43,678 nt of DNA from Magnetococcales bacterium (GTDB taxonomy: Bacteria; Pseudomonadota; Magnetococcia; Magnetococcales; JADFYX01): assembly GCA_015232405.1 (NCBI GenBank), contig JADFZS010000034.1:1-43678 (forward strand), given 5' to 3'. Both the position numbers and the translations under genes were made by a program. Under the pieces are notes generated by a model, which did no database searches, was not told the DNA's origin, and was given only the letters and a program-made list of their open reading frames with translations. Each line of letters begins with the position of its first letter. Position 1 is the stretch's first letter. Shown here in pieces: positions 8,939 through 18,237 of this stretch.

Positions 8939-9814
8939 ATGAGTGATGTACTTCTGCAATCTCTGATTACAGGGATTACAATTGGCTCGGCCTACGCATT
9001 GGTAGGACTGGGCTTTGCAATAATTTTTAATGTTTCGGATGTAGTAAACTTTGCCCAGGGTGAGTTTGTAATGGTCGGCGCCATGAGTGCAGTGTCACTC
9101 TTGGCTGTCGGCACACCTTTTGTTCTTGCCCTGTTTTTGGCCCTGATAGTTGTGGTCTGTATCGGTCTTATTCTAGAAAAATTTGCCATTGAACCAGCCA
9201 AATCGGCAACCGTTGTCTCTACCATAATCATAACCATTGGTGCTTCAATTTTTTTACGGGGTTTGGCTCTGTTGATCTGGGGTAAGGATTTTCACTCCCT
9301 CCCGGCGTTTTCTGGGGAGACCCCAATTCATCTCGGCAGTGCCACCATAACGCCACAGAGTTTGTGGGTTATGGGTATCACCGCTATATTGGTCTATCTG
9401 GTCCACCTGTTTTTTAACCGTACCATTACCGGAAAAGCACTCCTAGCCTGTTCTGCCAACCCCATTGCAGCCTCTCTCATAGGTATTCCAGTTAAACGCA
9501 TGATGCTATTTGCTTACGGTCTGTCTGCTCTTTTGGGTGGTGCTGCCGGGGTTCTTATAGCACCAATTGCCTTTACCTCTTATGACGCAGGTATGATGTT
9601 GGGGTTAAAAGGTTTTGCTGCGGCAATTCTGGGGGGGCTGGGCAACCCCATGGGTGCTGTTGCCGGCGGGGTGCTGCTGGGGGTTTTGGAGTCTTTGGGA
9701 GCTGGCTTGATATCCTCTGGTTATAAGGATGCCATCGCTTTTGTTATTCTGCTGTTGGTGCTGTTCTTCAAACCCCAAGGGTTTTTTGGTCGGGCAGGGG
9801 AGGAGCGAGTATGA
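8939..9814 (+). CDS. livH: Liv ABC transporter permease LivH
   Basis: An inner-membrane permease of 291 residues, made almost entirely of hydrophobic segments. It has the LivH signature near the N-terminus (GSAYALVGLGFAIIFNVSDV, then NFAQGEF) and the cytoplasmic coupling region (GIPVKRMMLFAYGLSALLGG). It begins 22 bp after livK and its end overlaps livM by four bases (ATGA), so translation is coupled. With LivM it forms the translocation pore energised by LivG and LivF. Confidence 0.94.
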   Translation: MSDVLLQSLITGITIGSAYALVGLGFAIIFNVSDVVNFAQGEFVMVGAMSAVSLLAVGTPFVLALFLALIVVVCIGLILEKFAIEPAKSATVVSTIIITIGASIFLRGLALLIWGKDFHSLPAFSGETPIHLGSATITPQSLWVMGITAILVYLVHLFFNRTITGKALLACSANPIAASLIGIPVKRMMLFAYGLSALLGGAAGVLIAPIAFTSYDAGMMLGLKGFAAAILGGLGNPMGAVAGGVLLGVLESLGAGLISSGYKDAIAFVILLLVLFFKPQGFFGRAGEERV

Positions 9815-10782
9815 ACAGGTATCGCGGTTTTTTTGTCCTGGCACTTATCATTATTATTGCCCCAATTATCTTTCCCGATAGCTATTTTGTTACTGTGGTT
9901 GGCGTAACCATAGCTTTAAACGCCCTGGTTGCCGTGGGGCTTAATCTTTTGATGGGCTACACCGGACAGATATCTTTGGGACATGCCGCATTTTTTGGTA
10001 TAGGTGCTTATTCATCTGGGCTGCTAACAACCATGTTTTCTTGGAACCCTTGGTTTGCCCTGCTTATGGGGCTGCTGGTAACCTGGTTGGTGGCAGAGAT
10101 CATTGCCCGGCCTATTTTACGCCTTAAAGGTCACTACTTGGCTATGGCTACATTGGGTTTTGGCATAATTATAAATATTCTAATGGTGCAACCCACCCAT
10201 ATAACTGGTGGCCCGGATGGTCTGTCTGATATCCCTGTTTTAAATATTTTGGGCTGGGATATCGACAGCGATATCCGTTGGTATATAGTAGCCAACGGTG
10301 CGCTTTTGCTCGGTGTTTGGCTGGCTTTAAATCTTATTAACTCCCGTATTGGTCTCGCTTTAAGGGCGGTTCATGGCTCAGAAGTTGGTGCTCAGATGAT
10401 GGGAGTTGATATTGAACGGATTAAAATCCGTATTTTTGTCGTCTCCGCCCTATTTGCCGCATTTGCAGGAAGCCTGTTTGCCCACCAGCAAGCGTTTATC
10501 AGCCCCGACTCATTTAGTTTTCACTTCTCCATAGAGCTGGTAGTCATGGTGGTTCTGGGGGGTATGGCATCTAACTATGGTCCAATATTTGGTGCAGCTG
10601 TTTTAACCATGCTACCTGAGACGCTGGTTGTATTTGAAGATTATGAGGTGTTGATTCTCGGTGCTATCATGATGGGTATCATGATCTTTCTGCCCCAGGG
10701 GTTGTGGGTGGGGTTGAGCCAAAAAATCAAACCCCTGTTTTTAAACAAAGCTACCTCATCTGTTGAGTCTGTTGGTGGTTGA
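9811..10782 (+). CDS. livM: Liv ABC transporter permease LivM
   Basis: The second permease subunit, 323 residues. Conserved LivM features are NLLMGYTGQISLGHAAFFGIGAY (about 45-67), LKGHYLAMATLGFG, TGGPDGL, the coupling loop (VDIERIKIRIFVVSALFAAFAGS) and LGGMASNYGPIFGA. It starts inside the livH stop (ATGA), with a purine-rich ribosome site (GGGGAGGAG) in the livH 3' end. It is followed by livG with a one-base gap. Nothing unusual. Confidence 0.94.
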   Translation: MNRYRGFFVLALIIIIAPIIFPDSYFVTVVGVTIALNALVAVGLNLLMGYTGQISLGHAAFFGIGAYSSGLLTTMFSWNPWFALLMGLLVTWLVAEIIARPILRLKGHYLAMATLGFGIIINILMVQPTHITGGPDGLSDIPVLNILGWDIDSDIRWYIVANGALLLGVWLALNLINSRIGLALRAVHGSEVGAQMMGVDIERIKIRIFVVSALFAAFAGSLFAHQQAFISPDSFSFHFSIELVVMVVLGGMASNYGPIFGAAVLTMLPETLVVFEDYEVLILGAIMMGIMIFLPQGLWVGLSQKIKPLFLNKATSSVESVGG

Positions 10783-10783
10783 G

Positions 10784-11569
10784 ATGGATCTTTTTTTGGA
10801 AACCCAAAATCTTACCAAAACTTTTGGTGGTGTGGCTGCAATATTCAATCTCAGTTTTGCCACTCGCAAAGGTTCGGTTTACTCTGTCATTGGTCCCAAC
10901 GGTGCAGGAAAGACCACGCTTTTTAACCTATTGACCGGAATTTATAAACCAACCTCAGGAGCCATAAGGTTTGCTGGCAGCTCCATTGTCGGGCAGCCTC
11001 CCCATAAAATATCCAGATTGGGGATTTCAAGAACCTTCCAAACCCCACAGATTTTTTTAAACATGACAGTTTTGGAGAACACCCTTGTGGGGTGTCACAG
11101 CCATGGGACCAGTGGTTTTTTTTCTGCGGCAATCTCATCTCCGCAATCCCGTAGAGAGGCAGCCAGGTTAAAAGAGCAGGCCATGGAAAACTTGAGGTTT
11201 TGTGGTCTTGATCATCTGGCCCAAAGGGACTCTGACGCTCTGCCCTATGGTGAGCTGAAACGGCTGGAGGTAGCCCGTGCTCTATCCACCAAACCCAAAC
11301 TTCTATTGATGGATGAACCTGCTGCCGGGTTGAATGATTCTGAAACATCCAAGATGGGTGAGTTGATTCAGGGTATTCAAAAACTGGGTATATCTGTAAT
11401 GTTGGTGGAGCATAACATGGCTCTGGTGATGGCGGTTTCCGATGAGCTTTTGGTGCTCAATTATGGTGAATATCTGGCAGAGGGAACCCCCGAACAGATA
11501 CAGAAAAACCAAAAGGTCATTGATGCCTATCTTGGTATGGGGGATGAGAACGATGACCTCTTTGACTGA
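10784..11569 (+). CDS. livG: Liv ABC transporter ATPase LivG
   Basis: A cytoplasmic ATP-binding subunit of about 261 residues. Walker A is GPNGAGKTT. The LivG-specific ISRTFQTPQIF follows, then the signature-like PYGELKRLEVARAL, Walker B LLLMDEPAAGL and the H-loop LVEHNM. The signature is divergent (YGELKR instead of SGGQQ), which is normal for LivG. The frame is open further upstream (TTG at 10763), but the ATG at 10784, right after the livM stop and behind GGTGG, fits the family N-terminus (MDLFLETQNLTKTFGG). Confidence 0.93.
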   Translation: MDLFLETQNLTKTFGGVAAIFNLSFATRKGSVYSVIGPNGAGKTTLFNLLTGIYKPTSGAIRFAGSSIVGQPPHKISRLGISRTFQTPQIFLNMTVLENTLVGCHSHGTSGFFSAAISSPQSRREAARLKEQAMENLRFCGLDHLAQRDSDALPYGELKRLEVARALSTKPKLLLMDEPAAGLNDSETSKMGELIQGIQKLGISVMLVEHNMALVMAVSDELLVLNYGEYLAEGTPEQIQKNQKVIDAYLGMGDENDDLFD

Positions 11570-12281
11570 GCCTTTGCTAAAAGTAACATCTCTATCTTGT
11601 CGTTACGGCAAAGTTACCGCTCTGCGTGGGGTGGATATGGAGGTAAACAGTGGTGAGTTGGTAACAATTGTTGGAGCCAATGGTGCAGGCAAAACCACTT
11701 TGTTGAGAACACTATCCGGTGTATTGCCACGATACCAAGGTACAGTTTTTTTTGCTGGTGAAGATATCACAACCATGGCTGCTCACCGTCGTACAGAGCT
11801 TGGTATATGTCATGTGCCAGAAGGGCGATTGATGTTTGCTGAACTGTCGGTAGCCGATAACATCATGTTGGGAGCCTATGCCCACCGTAACGATGATAAA
11901 TGGCTTAAAAAAGGTAGTGATGAGGTCTATGAGCTATTTCCTATTTTAAAGGATAAAGCGGATGACCCGGCAGGAACCCTCTCTGGTGGACAACAGCAGA
12001 TGGTGGCTATCGGCAGGGCGTTGATGGGAAGGCCAAAGTTGCTTCTCCTTGATGAACCATCAATGGGGTTGGCTCCGCTGTTGGTGGCAGATATATTTCG
12101 TGTTGTGCGTAAGCTTAACCGGGATGGAATAACCTGCCTGATGGTAGAGCAAAATGCCAAGGCAGCTCTGAAAATTGCCCAACGTGGCTATGTTATGGAG
12201 ACAGGGTCCATCACCATGGGAGCTACAGCATCTGAACTTTTAGCCAATGAAGAGGTCCGTAAGGCGTATCTTGGTCATTGA
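11553..12281 (+). CDS. livF: Liv ABC transporter ATPase LivF
   Basis: The second ATP-binding subunit. The open frame extends back into livG, but family length and the purine-rich GGGGATGAG upstream point to ATG at 11553 (MTSLTEPLLKV), giving 242 residues and a 17-bp overlap with livG. Motifs are Walker A GANGAGKTT, LSGGQQQMVAIGRAL, Walker B LLLLDEPSMGLAP and the H-loop VEQN. The CHVPEGRLMFAELSV stretch is characteristic of LivF. It is the last gene of the transporter; a 121-bp gap precedes the CBS-ACT gene. Confidence 0.93.
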   Translation: MTSLTEPLLKVTSLSCRYGKVTALRGVDMEVNSGELVTIVGANGAGKTTLLRTLSGVLPRYQGTVFFAGEDITTMAAHRRTELGICHVPEGRLMFAELSVADNIMLGAYAHRNDDKWLKKGSDEVYELFPILKDKADDPAGTLSGGQQQMVAIGRALMGRPKLLLLDEPSMGLAPLLVADIFRVVRKLNRDGITCLMVEQNAKAALKIAQRGYVMETGSITMGATASELLANEEVRKAYLGH

Positions 12282-12402
12282 TAACTAATTCACCCTTTTT
12301 TATCTGGTTATGGTACGAATAATTCTTATTCACAGCTCTCCCTTTCATTGATTTAATTTTTTAAGTGGCTTATAAATCAACCCTTGCTGCGGAGAAATAG
12401 AG

Positions 12403-13044
12403 ATGATTGTCAGACGTATAATGGTTCGCAAGGTGATAACCATCAAAAGCGACACCACACTAACAGAGATAACACAGTTGATGGAGGATCAAGGTATCAA
12501 CCATCTTCCTGTGGTAGAGGGAAATAAGTTGCTTGGTCTGGTCACTGAAGATGAGGTCAAGCTGGCTGCACCATCACCAGTTTCAACTCTATCAGTGAGT
12601 GAAGCCAACTATCTTTTGAGTAAAATAACAGCAAAAAAGATCATGCGTAGTGAGGTGATTACCTGTTCGCCGGAGACATTGGTTGAAGAGGCTGGTTTGT
12701 TGCTCAGACAAAAGAAAATCTCCTGTTTACCAGTAATTGAGCAAGGTGGTCTGGTTGGTATCATCACCACAGGTGATATGCTGGACTTTTTTCTCGATAT
12801 CACAGGTTGTACTTTGGAAGATACCACCCGTATTGCCCTCTATCTACCTGATGAAATAGGTGAGCTGACCAATTTGACAAACAGAATAAATGAGCTAGGG
12901 GGGTACATTGCAACCATCATCTCTCCGGTTCACCCTGACGATACCGGCTTGCGCATAGTTATCGTTCGTTATCGATCCCAACAGCCACATCAATTAGCCG
13001 TAGCATTGCAAGAGGCTGGTTATGAGATAATTTCAGAGAATTAA
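12403..13044 (+). CDS. CBS-pair and ACT-domain regulatory protein (AcuB-like)
   Basis: A 213-residue cytosolic protein with two CBS domains and a C-terminal ACT-like domain. The CBS pair is recognised by MVRKVITIKSDTTLTEITQL...GINHLPVVEG (about 5-55) and MRSEVITCSPETLVEEAGLL...SCLPVIEQGGLVGIITTGDML (about 80-127). Residues from about 142 (RIALYLPDEIGELTNLTNRI) form the ACT-like part. CBS pairs bind adenosyl ligands and ACT domains bind amino acids, so it could sense energy state plus the transported substrate. The ribosome site (GGAGAAA) is good. It lies between livF and the thioesterase/ligase genes, an arrangement I associate with arylacetate and branched-chain oxo-acid clusters. Its target is unknown. 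Confidence 0.85.
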   Translation: MIVRRIMVRKVITIKSDTTLTEITQLMEDQGINHLPVVEGNKLLGLVTEDEVKLAAPSPVSTLSVSEANYLLSKITAKKIMRSEVITCSPETLVEEAGLLLRQKKISCLPVIEQGGLVGIITTGDMLDFFLDITGCTLEDTTRIALYLPDEIGELTNLTNRINELGGYIATIISPVHPDDTGLRIVIVRYRSQQPHQLAVALQEAGYEIISEN

Positions 13045-13065
13045 ATAGGTAAGATAGAAAATAAT

Positions 13066-13539
13066 ATGAATAGTATAGATCTGGTTTCCAATCTAAACCA
13101 GGAGACCCACTCTACAAAAGAGGCCTTGAAAATCGGAAGCTGGATGCAAAAAGGTGGCTTTGCTACCATGTTGGGCATTCAAGTACAAGCTGCCCGTCCA
13201 GGTTGGTGTTTGGTCTCCATGCCCATTACAGAACACCATCTAAATTCAGTCAAAATAACCCATGGTGGGGCCTCTTTCTCCCTTGCCGATTTTGCTTTTG
13301 GCTTAGCCAGCAACGCTGCTGGAGCCACCGCAGTTGGGTTGAACGCTGCAATGAGCTATCCGGCTCCGAGTAAGGCTGGTGATTGTTTAATTGCCGAAGC
13401 TGTAGAAGAGAGTCGCAGCAAACAGACCGGAAACTATCGGGTTGAGGTGCGTCGTCAGTCCGATAATGGTCTTGTGGGGCTGTTTACCGGTACAGTTTTT
13501 GTCCGGGGAGATTTAATCTCCCAATGGATAGACTCCTGA
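13066..13539 (+). CDS. Hotdog-fold thioesterase, PaaI family
   Basis: A 157-residue acyl-CoA thioesterase. The hotdog core is clear: [20 protein letters not shown] carries the HGG and conserved Asp of the PaaI/4HBT-II active site, followed by [20 protein letters not shown] and a final strand [11 protein letters not shown]. PaaI enzymes hydrolyse phenylacetyl-CoA and ring-hydroxylated derivatives, releasing CoA when the pathway stalls. It starts 21 bp after the CBS-ACT gene and ends 31 bp before the phenylacetate-CoA ligase, which supports that role. The N-terminal 30 residues are longer than in many PaaI proteins. The exact substrate is inference. Confidence 0.85.
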   Translation: MNSIDLVSNLNQETHSTKEALKIGSWMQKGGFATMLGIQVQAARPGWCLVSMPITEHHLNSVKITHGGASFSLADFAFGLASNAAGATAVGLNAAMSYPAPSKAGDCLIAEAVEESRSKQTGNYRVEVRRQSDNGLVGLFTGTVFVRGDLISQWIDS

Positions 13540-13570
13540 TTTTTTTAATTTAAATATTAGAGGTAGTTCC

Positions 13571-14869
13571 ATGTTTGAACCAGATAAAGAGACATTGCCC
13601 CGTGAAGATTTGGAAGCCCTGCAACTCCGTCGTCTGCAAGCCACTGTTGAGCGGTGTTATGCCACGGTTAAGCACTACCGACGTAGCATGGATGAGCTTG
13701 GTGTAAAGCCACAGCATATTAAAAATATAAAAGATATCCGCCATCTTCCTTTTACCAAAAAGGAGCACTTAAGGCTGAACTATCCCTTTGGGCTTTTTTC
13801 TACTCCAATGAGTCAGGTGGTTAGGGTTCACGCTTCTTCAGGGACCACAGGCAAACCAACCGTTGTGGGTTATACCCAACGTGATATCGATACCTGGGCC
13901 AAACTCATGGCTCGCTCACTGGCGGCTTCTGGTTTAAAACCGGGTGATCGTATTCAAAATGCCTATGGCTATGGGCTGTTTACCGGTGGTTTGGGTTTTC
14001 ATTATGGTGCGGAAAAGCTGGGCCTGATGGTTATCCCCATATCTGGTGGTCAGAGCCGAAAACAGATCATGTTACTACAGGATTTTGAGGCAGATGCCCT
14101 GGCTTGCACCCCATCTTATGCACTTAATCTGGTTGAAGCTGCTGAAGAGATGGGTGTGGACCTGCGATCTCTACCAGTTAAGGTGGGAATTTTTGGGGCG
14201 GAGCCGTGGACCAACGAGATGCGTTTTGAGTTGGAGTCTAAAATGGCTATTGATGCCATTGATGTCTATGGGCTTTCAGAGCTAATTGGACCGGGGGTAT
14301 CAAATGAGTGTGTTGAAGCCAAAGATGGCCTGCACGTTTGGGAGGACCATTTTTTGGTGGAGTGTGTAGATTCTGATACCGGGACACCCCTACCTCCTGG
14401 TGAAGATGGGGAGTTGGTTTTTACCTCTTTAACCAAGGAGACCTTCCCAATTTTACGTTATGCCACAAGGGATGTATCTTGTTTGAACTTTGCCCCTTGT
14501 AAATGTGGTCGCACCCATGCCCGGATGCGTAAACCGGCAGGGCGTACCGATGATATGTTGATTATCCGTGGGGTCAACGTCTTTCCTTCCCAGGTTGAAG
14601 AGGTGTTGATGAAGAGTGAGACCCTCGGACCTTTCTACCAGATTGAAGTATCCCGTGAAGGTAGTATGGATCAGGTTCTCATAAATGTAGAGGCCAGCAC
14701 ACCACTGTCGGAACAGGGGCAGGAGTCAATAGATAGGGTAGCTGAAAAGGTAAAACGAGATATTAAAGAGTTTATCGGTATCACCAGCACAGTTGTGGTT
14801 AAAAACCTCGGTGAGGTACCACGCTCACAAGGTAAAGCTGTGCGAGTTATTGATCATCGCAAAAAATAA
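13571..14869 (+). CDS. paaK: Phenylacetate-CoA ligase
   Basis: An AMP-forming acyl-CoA ligase of 432 residues, the normal PaaK length. Motifs in order are [13 protein letters not shown] (89-101, phosphate loop), [20 protein letters not shown] (232-243), YATRDVS and [20 protein letters not shown] (C-terminal lid). A Cys-rich hairpin ([13 protein letters not shown]) precedes the lid, as in other PaaK enzymes. It makes phenylacetyl-CoA, or a related arylacetyl-CoA, from the free acid, CoA and ATP. With the neighbouring IorAB, which makes arylacetyl-CoA directly from arylpyruvate, it could recapture free acids, or run in the reverse, energy-conserving direction. AGAGG about five bases upstream is the ribosome site. 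Confidence 0.93.
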   Translation: MFEPDKETLPREDLEALQLRRLQATVERCYATVKHYRRSMDELGVKPQHIKNIKDIRHLPFTKKEHLRLNYPFGLFSTPMSQVVRVHASSGTTGKPTVVGYTQRDIDTWAKLMARSLAASGLKPGDRIQNAYGYGLFTGGLGFHYGAEKLGLMVIPISGGQSRKQIMLLQDFEADALACTPSYALNLVEAAEEMGVDLRSLPVKVGIFGAEPWTNEMRFELESKMAIDAIDVYGLSELIGPGVSNECVEAKDGLHVWEDHFLVECVDSDTGTPLPPGEDGELVFTSLTKETFPILRYATRDVSCLNFAPCKCGRTHARMRKPAGRTDDMLIIRGVNVFPSQVEEVLMKSETLGPFYQIEVSREGSMDQVLINVEASTPLSEQGQESIDRVAEKVKRDIKEFIGITSTVVVKNLGEVPRSQGKAVRVIDHRKK

Positions 14870-14902
14870 TTTTTTGAACCGTAAGTAACACAAGGAAATT
14901 TA

Positions 14903-16783
14903 ATGTTGGAAAATAGATTAGTAAATGCCCCAGCAGGAACCCGTCTGCTGCTCTCTGGAAATGAAGCAACAGCCCGTGCAGTTTGGGAAGCAGGCACACG
15001 TGTAGCAGCTGCCTATCCCGGTACACCATCAACCGAGATTTTAGAAAACTTAGCACCTTTTCCCGATATCTATACCGAATGGTCTGTCAACGAAAAGGTC
15101 TCCTTGGAGGTGGCAATTGGAGCCTCGCTGGCTGGCTCCCGTAGTTATTGTGCCATGAAGCATGTGGGTATGAATGTAGCATCTGATGCCCTGATGACCC
15201 AAACCCTTGCTGGTGTAGTGGGGGGATTGGTGATCTCCATCGCCGATGATGTCGGTTTTTCCTCTTCCCAAAATGAGCAGGACTCCCGCTTTTGGGGGCG
15301 TTTTGGTCATCTGCCAATATTGGAACCTGCCGATTCTCAAGAGACCTATGAGATGACCCTGGCAGCATTTGAGATATCAGAGACCTACGACACCCCGGTC
15401 ATTGTTCGTATGACAACCCGTATATGCCATGTTAAAGCTATGGTAACTGTGGGCAAAAAAATTGAAAAAACAGCAGCTGGTTTCAAACCGGACCCTGCTC
15501 GTTGGGTGATGGTTCCTGGAGCAGCCAAAAGACAGCTTCCTAAAATGTTGGAGAGGGATGGCAAGCTTAAAATTGCCAGTGAACAAAGCCCCTTTAATAT
15601 TTTGGAAGATGGCTCTGATAAAAGGATCGGCTTTATAACCTCTGGCCCTGCTTACATGCATGTCCGTGAGAGCTATCCTGATATGCCTCTGTTAAAGCTT
15701 GGTTTCACCCATCCTCTACCCATGGAAGTTATCCGCAAGTTCTCCCAGCAGGTAGAAAAAATTGTGGTGGTCGAGGAGACAGAACCGTTGGTGGAGGGTG
15801 AGCTTAATGGAGCAAAACTTTCTGTTCCCATCCATGGTAAAGATATTCTTCCGGCTACTGACGAGCTTTCGCCTGCGGTAATAAAACCAGCAATTGATTC
15901 GTTGCTTGGTATTAAGACCGAGGTGGTCCAAGTTGTTGAGACTCCAGCTGCTCCACTATTTCCCCGACCTCCCACCATGTGTAGTGCATGTCCACATCTT
16001 GGGGTGTTCTATACTCTGTCCCGTGTGCGCAACATTCACATTTCCGGTGATATTGGTTGTTATACTCTTGGTGCTGGGCAGCCTTGGGAAGCGTTGGATA
16101 CCACCATTTCCATGGGAGCCTCCATGGGTATCGCATTGGGTCTGGATAAAGGTAGGGGCGAGAGTGACAGTAACAAGGCTATCGTAGCTGTAATCGGAGA
16201 CTCGACATTCCTCCATATGGGAATGCAGGGTCTGTTGGATATTACCTACAACCGGGGCAACGTCACAGTTCTTCTGTTGGATAATCGTGCCGTGGGTATG
16301 ACAGGGGGGCAAGAAAACCCCGGTAGTGGTCGTGATCTCCAAGGTGATGAGACACCCAGGGTTGATTTTGCCAAACTTGTTGAGGCGTTGGGCGTTGCTC
16401 CCGAACGGGTAAAAACTGTAGATCCTTATCAGCTGCCAGAGCTGTTTAAAACCATCCGTCAGGAGGTAAAGATACCAGAGCCGTCGGTGATAATAACCGA
16501 TCAACCCTGTGTGTTGATTGATCATTATATACAAAAACCGGCATTTACAGTGGTGGATGACAAATGTACCGGGTGTGGAAACTGTCTGGATGTTGGTTGT
16601 CCGGCTATATTGGTCACAAAACGTGGCAAAGAGGTTAAACCAAACGGTCAAGAGGTTGATCTGGCTTTTGTGCGTATTGAGACTGCGGCCTGTACTGGTT
16701 GTGATCTCTGCCCGAAAACCTGCGCTCCTGATGCTATTGTTCCACTACCGTTGCCAGAAAAAGGATGTACAACCCATGGATGA
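14903..16783 (+). CDS. iorA: Indolepyruvate:ferredoxin oxidoreductase, alpha subunit
   Basis: The large subunit (626 residues) of the two-subunit enzyme that oxidatively decarboxylates aryl pyruvates to arylacetyl-CoA, reducing ferredoxin. The N-terminal pyrimidine-binding half contains LLLSGNEATARAVWEAG, the AAYPGTPSTEIL motif and DDVGFSSSQNEQDSR. The thiamine-diphosphate half contains MCSACPHLGVFY, SGDIGCYTLG, AVIGDSTFLHMG and DNRAVGMTGGQENPG. Two [4Fe-4S] ferredoxin motifs close the protein (CTGCGNCLDVGCP and CTGCDLCPKTCAP). Length and domain order are those of IorA. It overlaps iorB by eight bases. The ribosome site is AAGGAAA. The enzyme is oxygen-sensitive in known examples, which hints at anaerobic or microaerobic use. 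Confidence 0.95.
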   Translation: MLENRLVNAPAGTRLLLSGNEATARAVWEAGTRVAAAYPGTPSTEILENLAPFPDIYTEWSVNEKVSLEVAIGASLAGSRSYCAMKHVGMNVASDALMTQTLAGVVGGLVISIADDVGFSSSQNEQDSRFWGRFGHLPILEPADSQETYEMTLAAFEISETYDTPVIVRMTTRICHVKAMVTVGKKIEKTAAGFKPDPARWVMVPGAAKRQLPKMLERDGKLKIASEQSPFNILEDGSDKRIGFITSGPAYMHVRESYPDMPLLKLGFTHPLPMEVIRKFSQQVEKIVVVEETEPLVEGELNGAKLSVPIHGKDILPATDELSPAVIKPAIDSLLGIKTEVVQVVETPAAPLFPRPPTMCSACPHLGVFYTLSRVRNIHISGDIGCYTLGAGQPWEALDTTISMGASMGIALGLDKGRGESDSNKAIVAVIGDSTFLHMGMQGLLDITYNRGNVTVLLLDNRAVGMTGGQENPGSGRDLQGDETPRVDFAKLVEALGVAPERVKTVDPYQLPELFKTIRQEVKIPEPSVIITDQPCVLIDHYIQKPAFTVVDDKCTGCGNCLDVGCPAILVTKRGKEVKPNGQEVDLAFVRIETAACTGCDLCPKTCAPDAIVPLPLPEKGCTTHG

Positions 16784-17384
16784 TAAGACAACCAATATAT
16801 TAGTGGTAGGAATAGGTGGATTGGGTGTTATGACCGCTGCGGAAATTTTAGCTGAAGCGGCAATAAACCAGGGGTATGATGTTAAAAAAACAGAGGTAGC
16901 CGGTATGGCTCAACGGGGAGGGGTGGTATCATCCCATGTCCGTTTTGGTAAAAAGGTTCTCTCCCCGGTTATCACCAAAGGCACCGCTGATTTTCTCATC
17001 GGTTTTGAAGCAGCAGAGTCCCTACGCTGGACACCATATTTACGTCCCAATGGTGTAGCGTTGGTTAACGATATGAAAATTGTCCCACCAGTGGTATCCG
17101 TAGGTCTATATGACTATCCAACAAATCCTGTTGATGAGATATACAAAAGCGGATTGTCTGTGACAGCTTTTGATGCCGGAGCCGTAGCAAATGATCTTGG
17201 CAACCCCAAGTTGGTCAACACGGTTATGCTGGGTGCGGTATCTGACAAACTGCCTTTTCCAGCAGAAGTTTTAAAATCCTGTATTCTCGATAGATTCAGA
17301 GCCAAAAAACCAAAATTGGTCACACTTAACGATACAGCGTTTGAGACAGGAAGAAGAATAGCAGCTGAAAAATCCGGCGGATAA
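16776..17384 (+). CDS. iorB: Indolepyruvate:ferredoxin oxidoreductase, beta subunit
   Basis: The small subunit (202 residues), with the gamma-type 2-oxoacid oxidoreductase fold. The N-terminus NILVVGIGGLGVMTAAEILA forms the nucleotide/CoA-binding glycine loop, followed by VKKTEVAGMAQRGGVVSSHV, the family signature. The frame is open far upstream inside iorA, but the ATG at 16776 has AAGGATG nine bases before it and gives the normal length. It overlaps iorA by eight bases and ends the plus-strand cluster. A REP cluster follows 33 bp later. Confidence 0.93.
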   Translation: MDDKTTNILVVGIGGLGVMTAAEILAEAAINQGYDVKKTEVAGMAQRGGVVSSHVRFGKKVLSPVITKGTADFLIGFEAAESLRWTPYLRPNGVALVNDMKIVPPVVSVGLYDYPTNPVDEIYKSGLSVTAFDAGAVANDLGNPKLVNTVMLGAVSDKLPFPAEVLKSCILDRFRAKKPKLVTLNDTAFETGRRIAAEKSGG

Positions 17385-17416
17385 TATAGCCAGATTCTAT
17401 GATGTTAATCATATTT

Positions 17417-17547
17417 GTAGGAGAGAGCTTGCTCGCGAAGATTGCAGGCTTGAACTTATAATATTAACGTGTTATGAGGATAACTGTAGGAACGAGTTTG
17501 CTTGAGAATGTTGCAGCCTGCACATTCGCGAGCAAGCTCGCTCCTAC
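17417..17547. repeat. REP cluster: three units of the GTAGGA-GAGCTTGCTCGCGAA type
   Basis: Two direct units (GTAGGAGAGAGCTTGCTCGC at 17417, GTAGGAACGAGTTTGCTTGA at 17486) and one inverted unit ending CTCGCTCCTAC at 17547. Each contains the internal palindrome GAGCTTGCTC. Units one and three face each other and would form a long stem in mRNA. They lie between the convergent iorB and LysE-type genes, a typical REP location. The sequence resembles REPs long known in Pseudomonas. Confidence 0.85.
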
Positions 17548-17613
17548 ATGTAAAGCCATGTTTTTTAACAGTAAAATGCTATTCAAGCTTGAACTATTAT
17601 AAACAATTCTGTT

Positions 17614-18237
17614 TTAGATATTCTCCTCTAAAGCCAGTGCTCCACCAAAACCAATAAGCACCACTCCTGTTATTCTATCTATAGCAACCTGAAACCTTTG
17701 CATAAACCCTAAAACCAGTTTGGTGCGAACAAGTGTTATAAATATGTTCCAGACGATAAACACCTCAAAAACCATGAAAATACCGTAAATAATCTTGTCA
17801 TCAACCGGGGTGGATGGCTCAATTATTTTGGTAAATACAGCCAGAATAAACATGGTTACTTTTGGGTTTAAAACATTGCAAAAAAGCCCATCCCTAAAAG
17901 GTGTACTATGTTTTTTGGCAGCTGATTGATTTGTGCCATCCAGTGATAATCCACCCGTTGAAAGCAGGGATTTTACACCGATATAGATCAGATAAGCGGA
18001 CCCGGCAATTTTTAAAATGGTAAATAGAGTAGCACTGGTTGAGATAACCACAGCAATACCAAGTATGGAAAAAGCTACATGAACCGTAACTCCGCAACAT
18101 ATACCAGCAATACAGGCGACAACGGGCCATCGCTCTTTTGCGCTACCATGTTTGATAACCATCAACATGTCCGGTCCAGGACTCATCATGGCAATAAAAG
18201 TAACCGAGGCTAAAACAAGAAGAGTGGCTGCCATCAT
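17614..18237 (-). CDS. LysE/RhtB-family amino-acid exporter
   Basis: An inner-membrane protein of 207 residues with about six hydrophobic segments. The N-terminal family signature is ATLLVLASVTFIAMMSPGPDML (first 23 or so residues), followed by ICCGVTVHVAFSILGIAVVI, a loop with GSAYLIYIGVKSL and a charged cytoplasmic stretch before the NPKVTMFILAVF segment. Members export lysine, homoserine, threonine, leucine and similar solutes. Two adjacent ATG codons (18237 and 18234) are possible; AGGA sits better before the second. It is convergent to iorB and divergent to metY. Substrate not readable. Confidence 0.9.
   Translation of the reverse strand: MMAATLLVLASVTFIAMMSPGPDMLMVIKHGSAKERWPVVACIAGICCGVTVHVAFSILGIAVVISTSATLFTILKIAGSAYLIYIGVKSLLSTGGLSLDGTNQSAAKKHSTPFRDGLFCNVLNPKVTMFILAVFTKIIEPSTPVDDKIIYGIFMVFEVFIVWNIFITLVRTKLVLGFMQRFQVAIDRITGVVLIGFGGALALEENI

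Noticed and set aside
15956..16651. 231-codon minus-strand frame inside iorA
   Set aside because: It lies entirely within a confidently identified gene and has low-complexity, shadow-type composition.
17417..17547. CRISPR-like array
   Set aside because: Three palindromic units with unequal spacing and mixed orientation fit REP elements, not direct repeats with uniform spacers.
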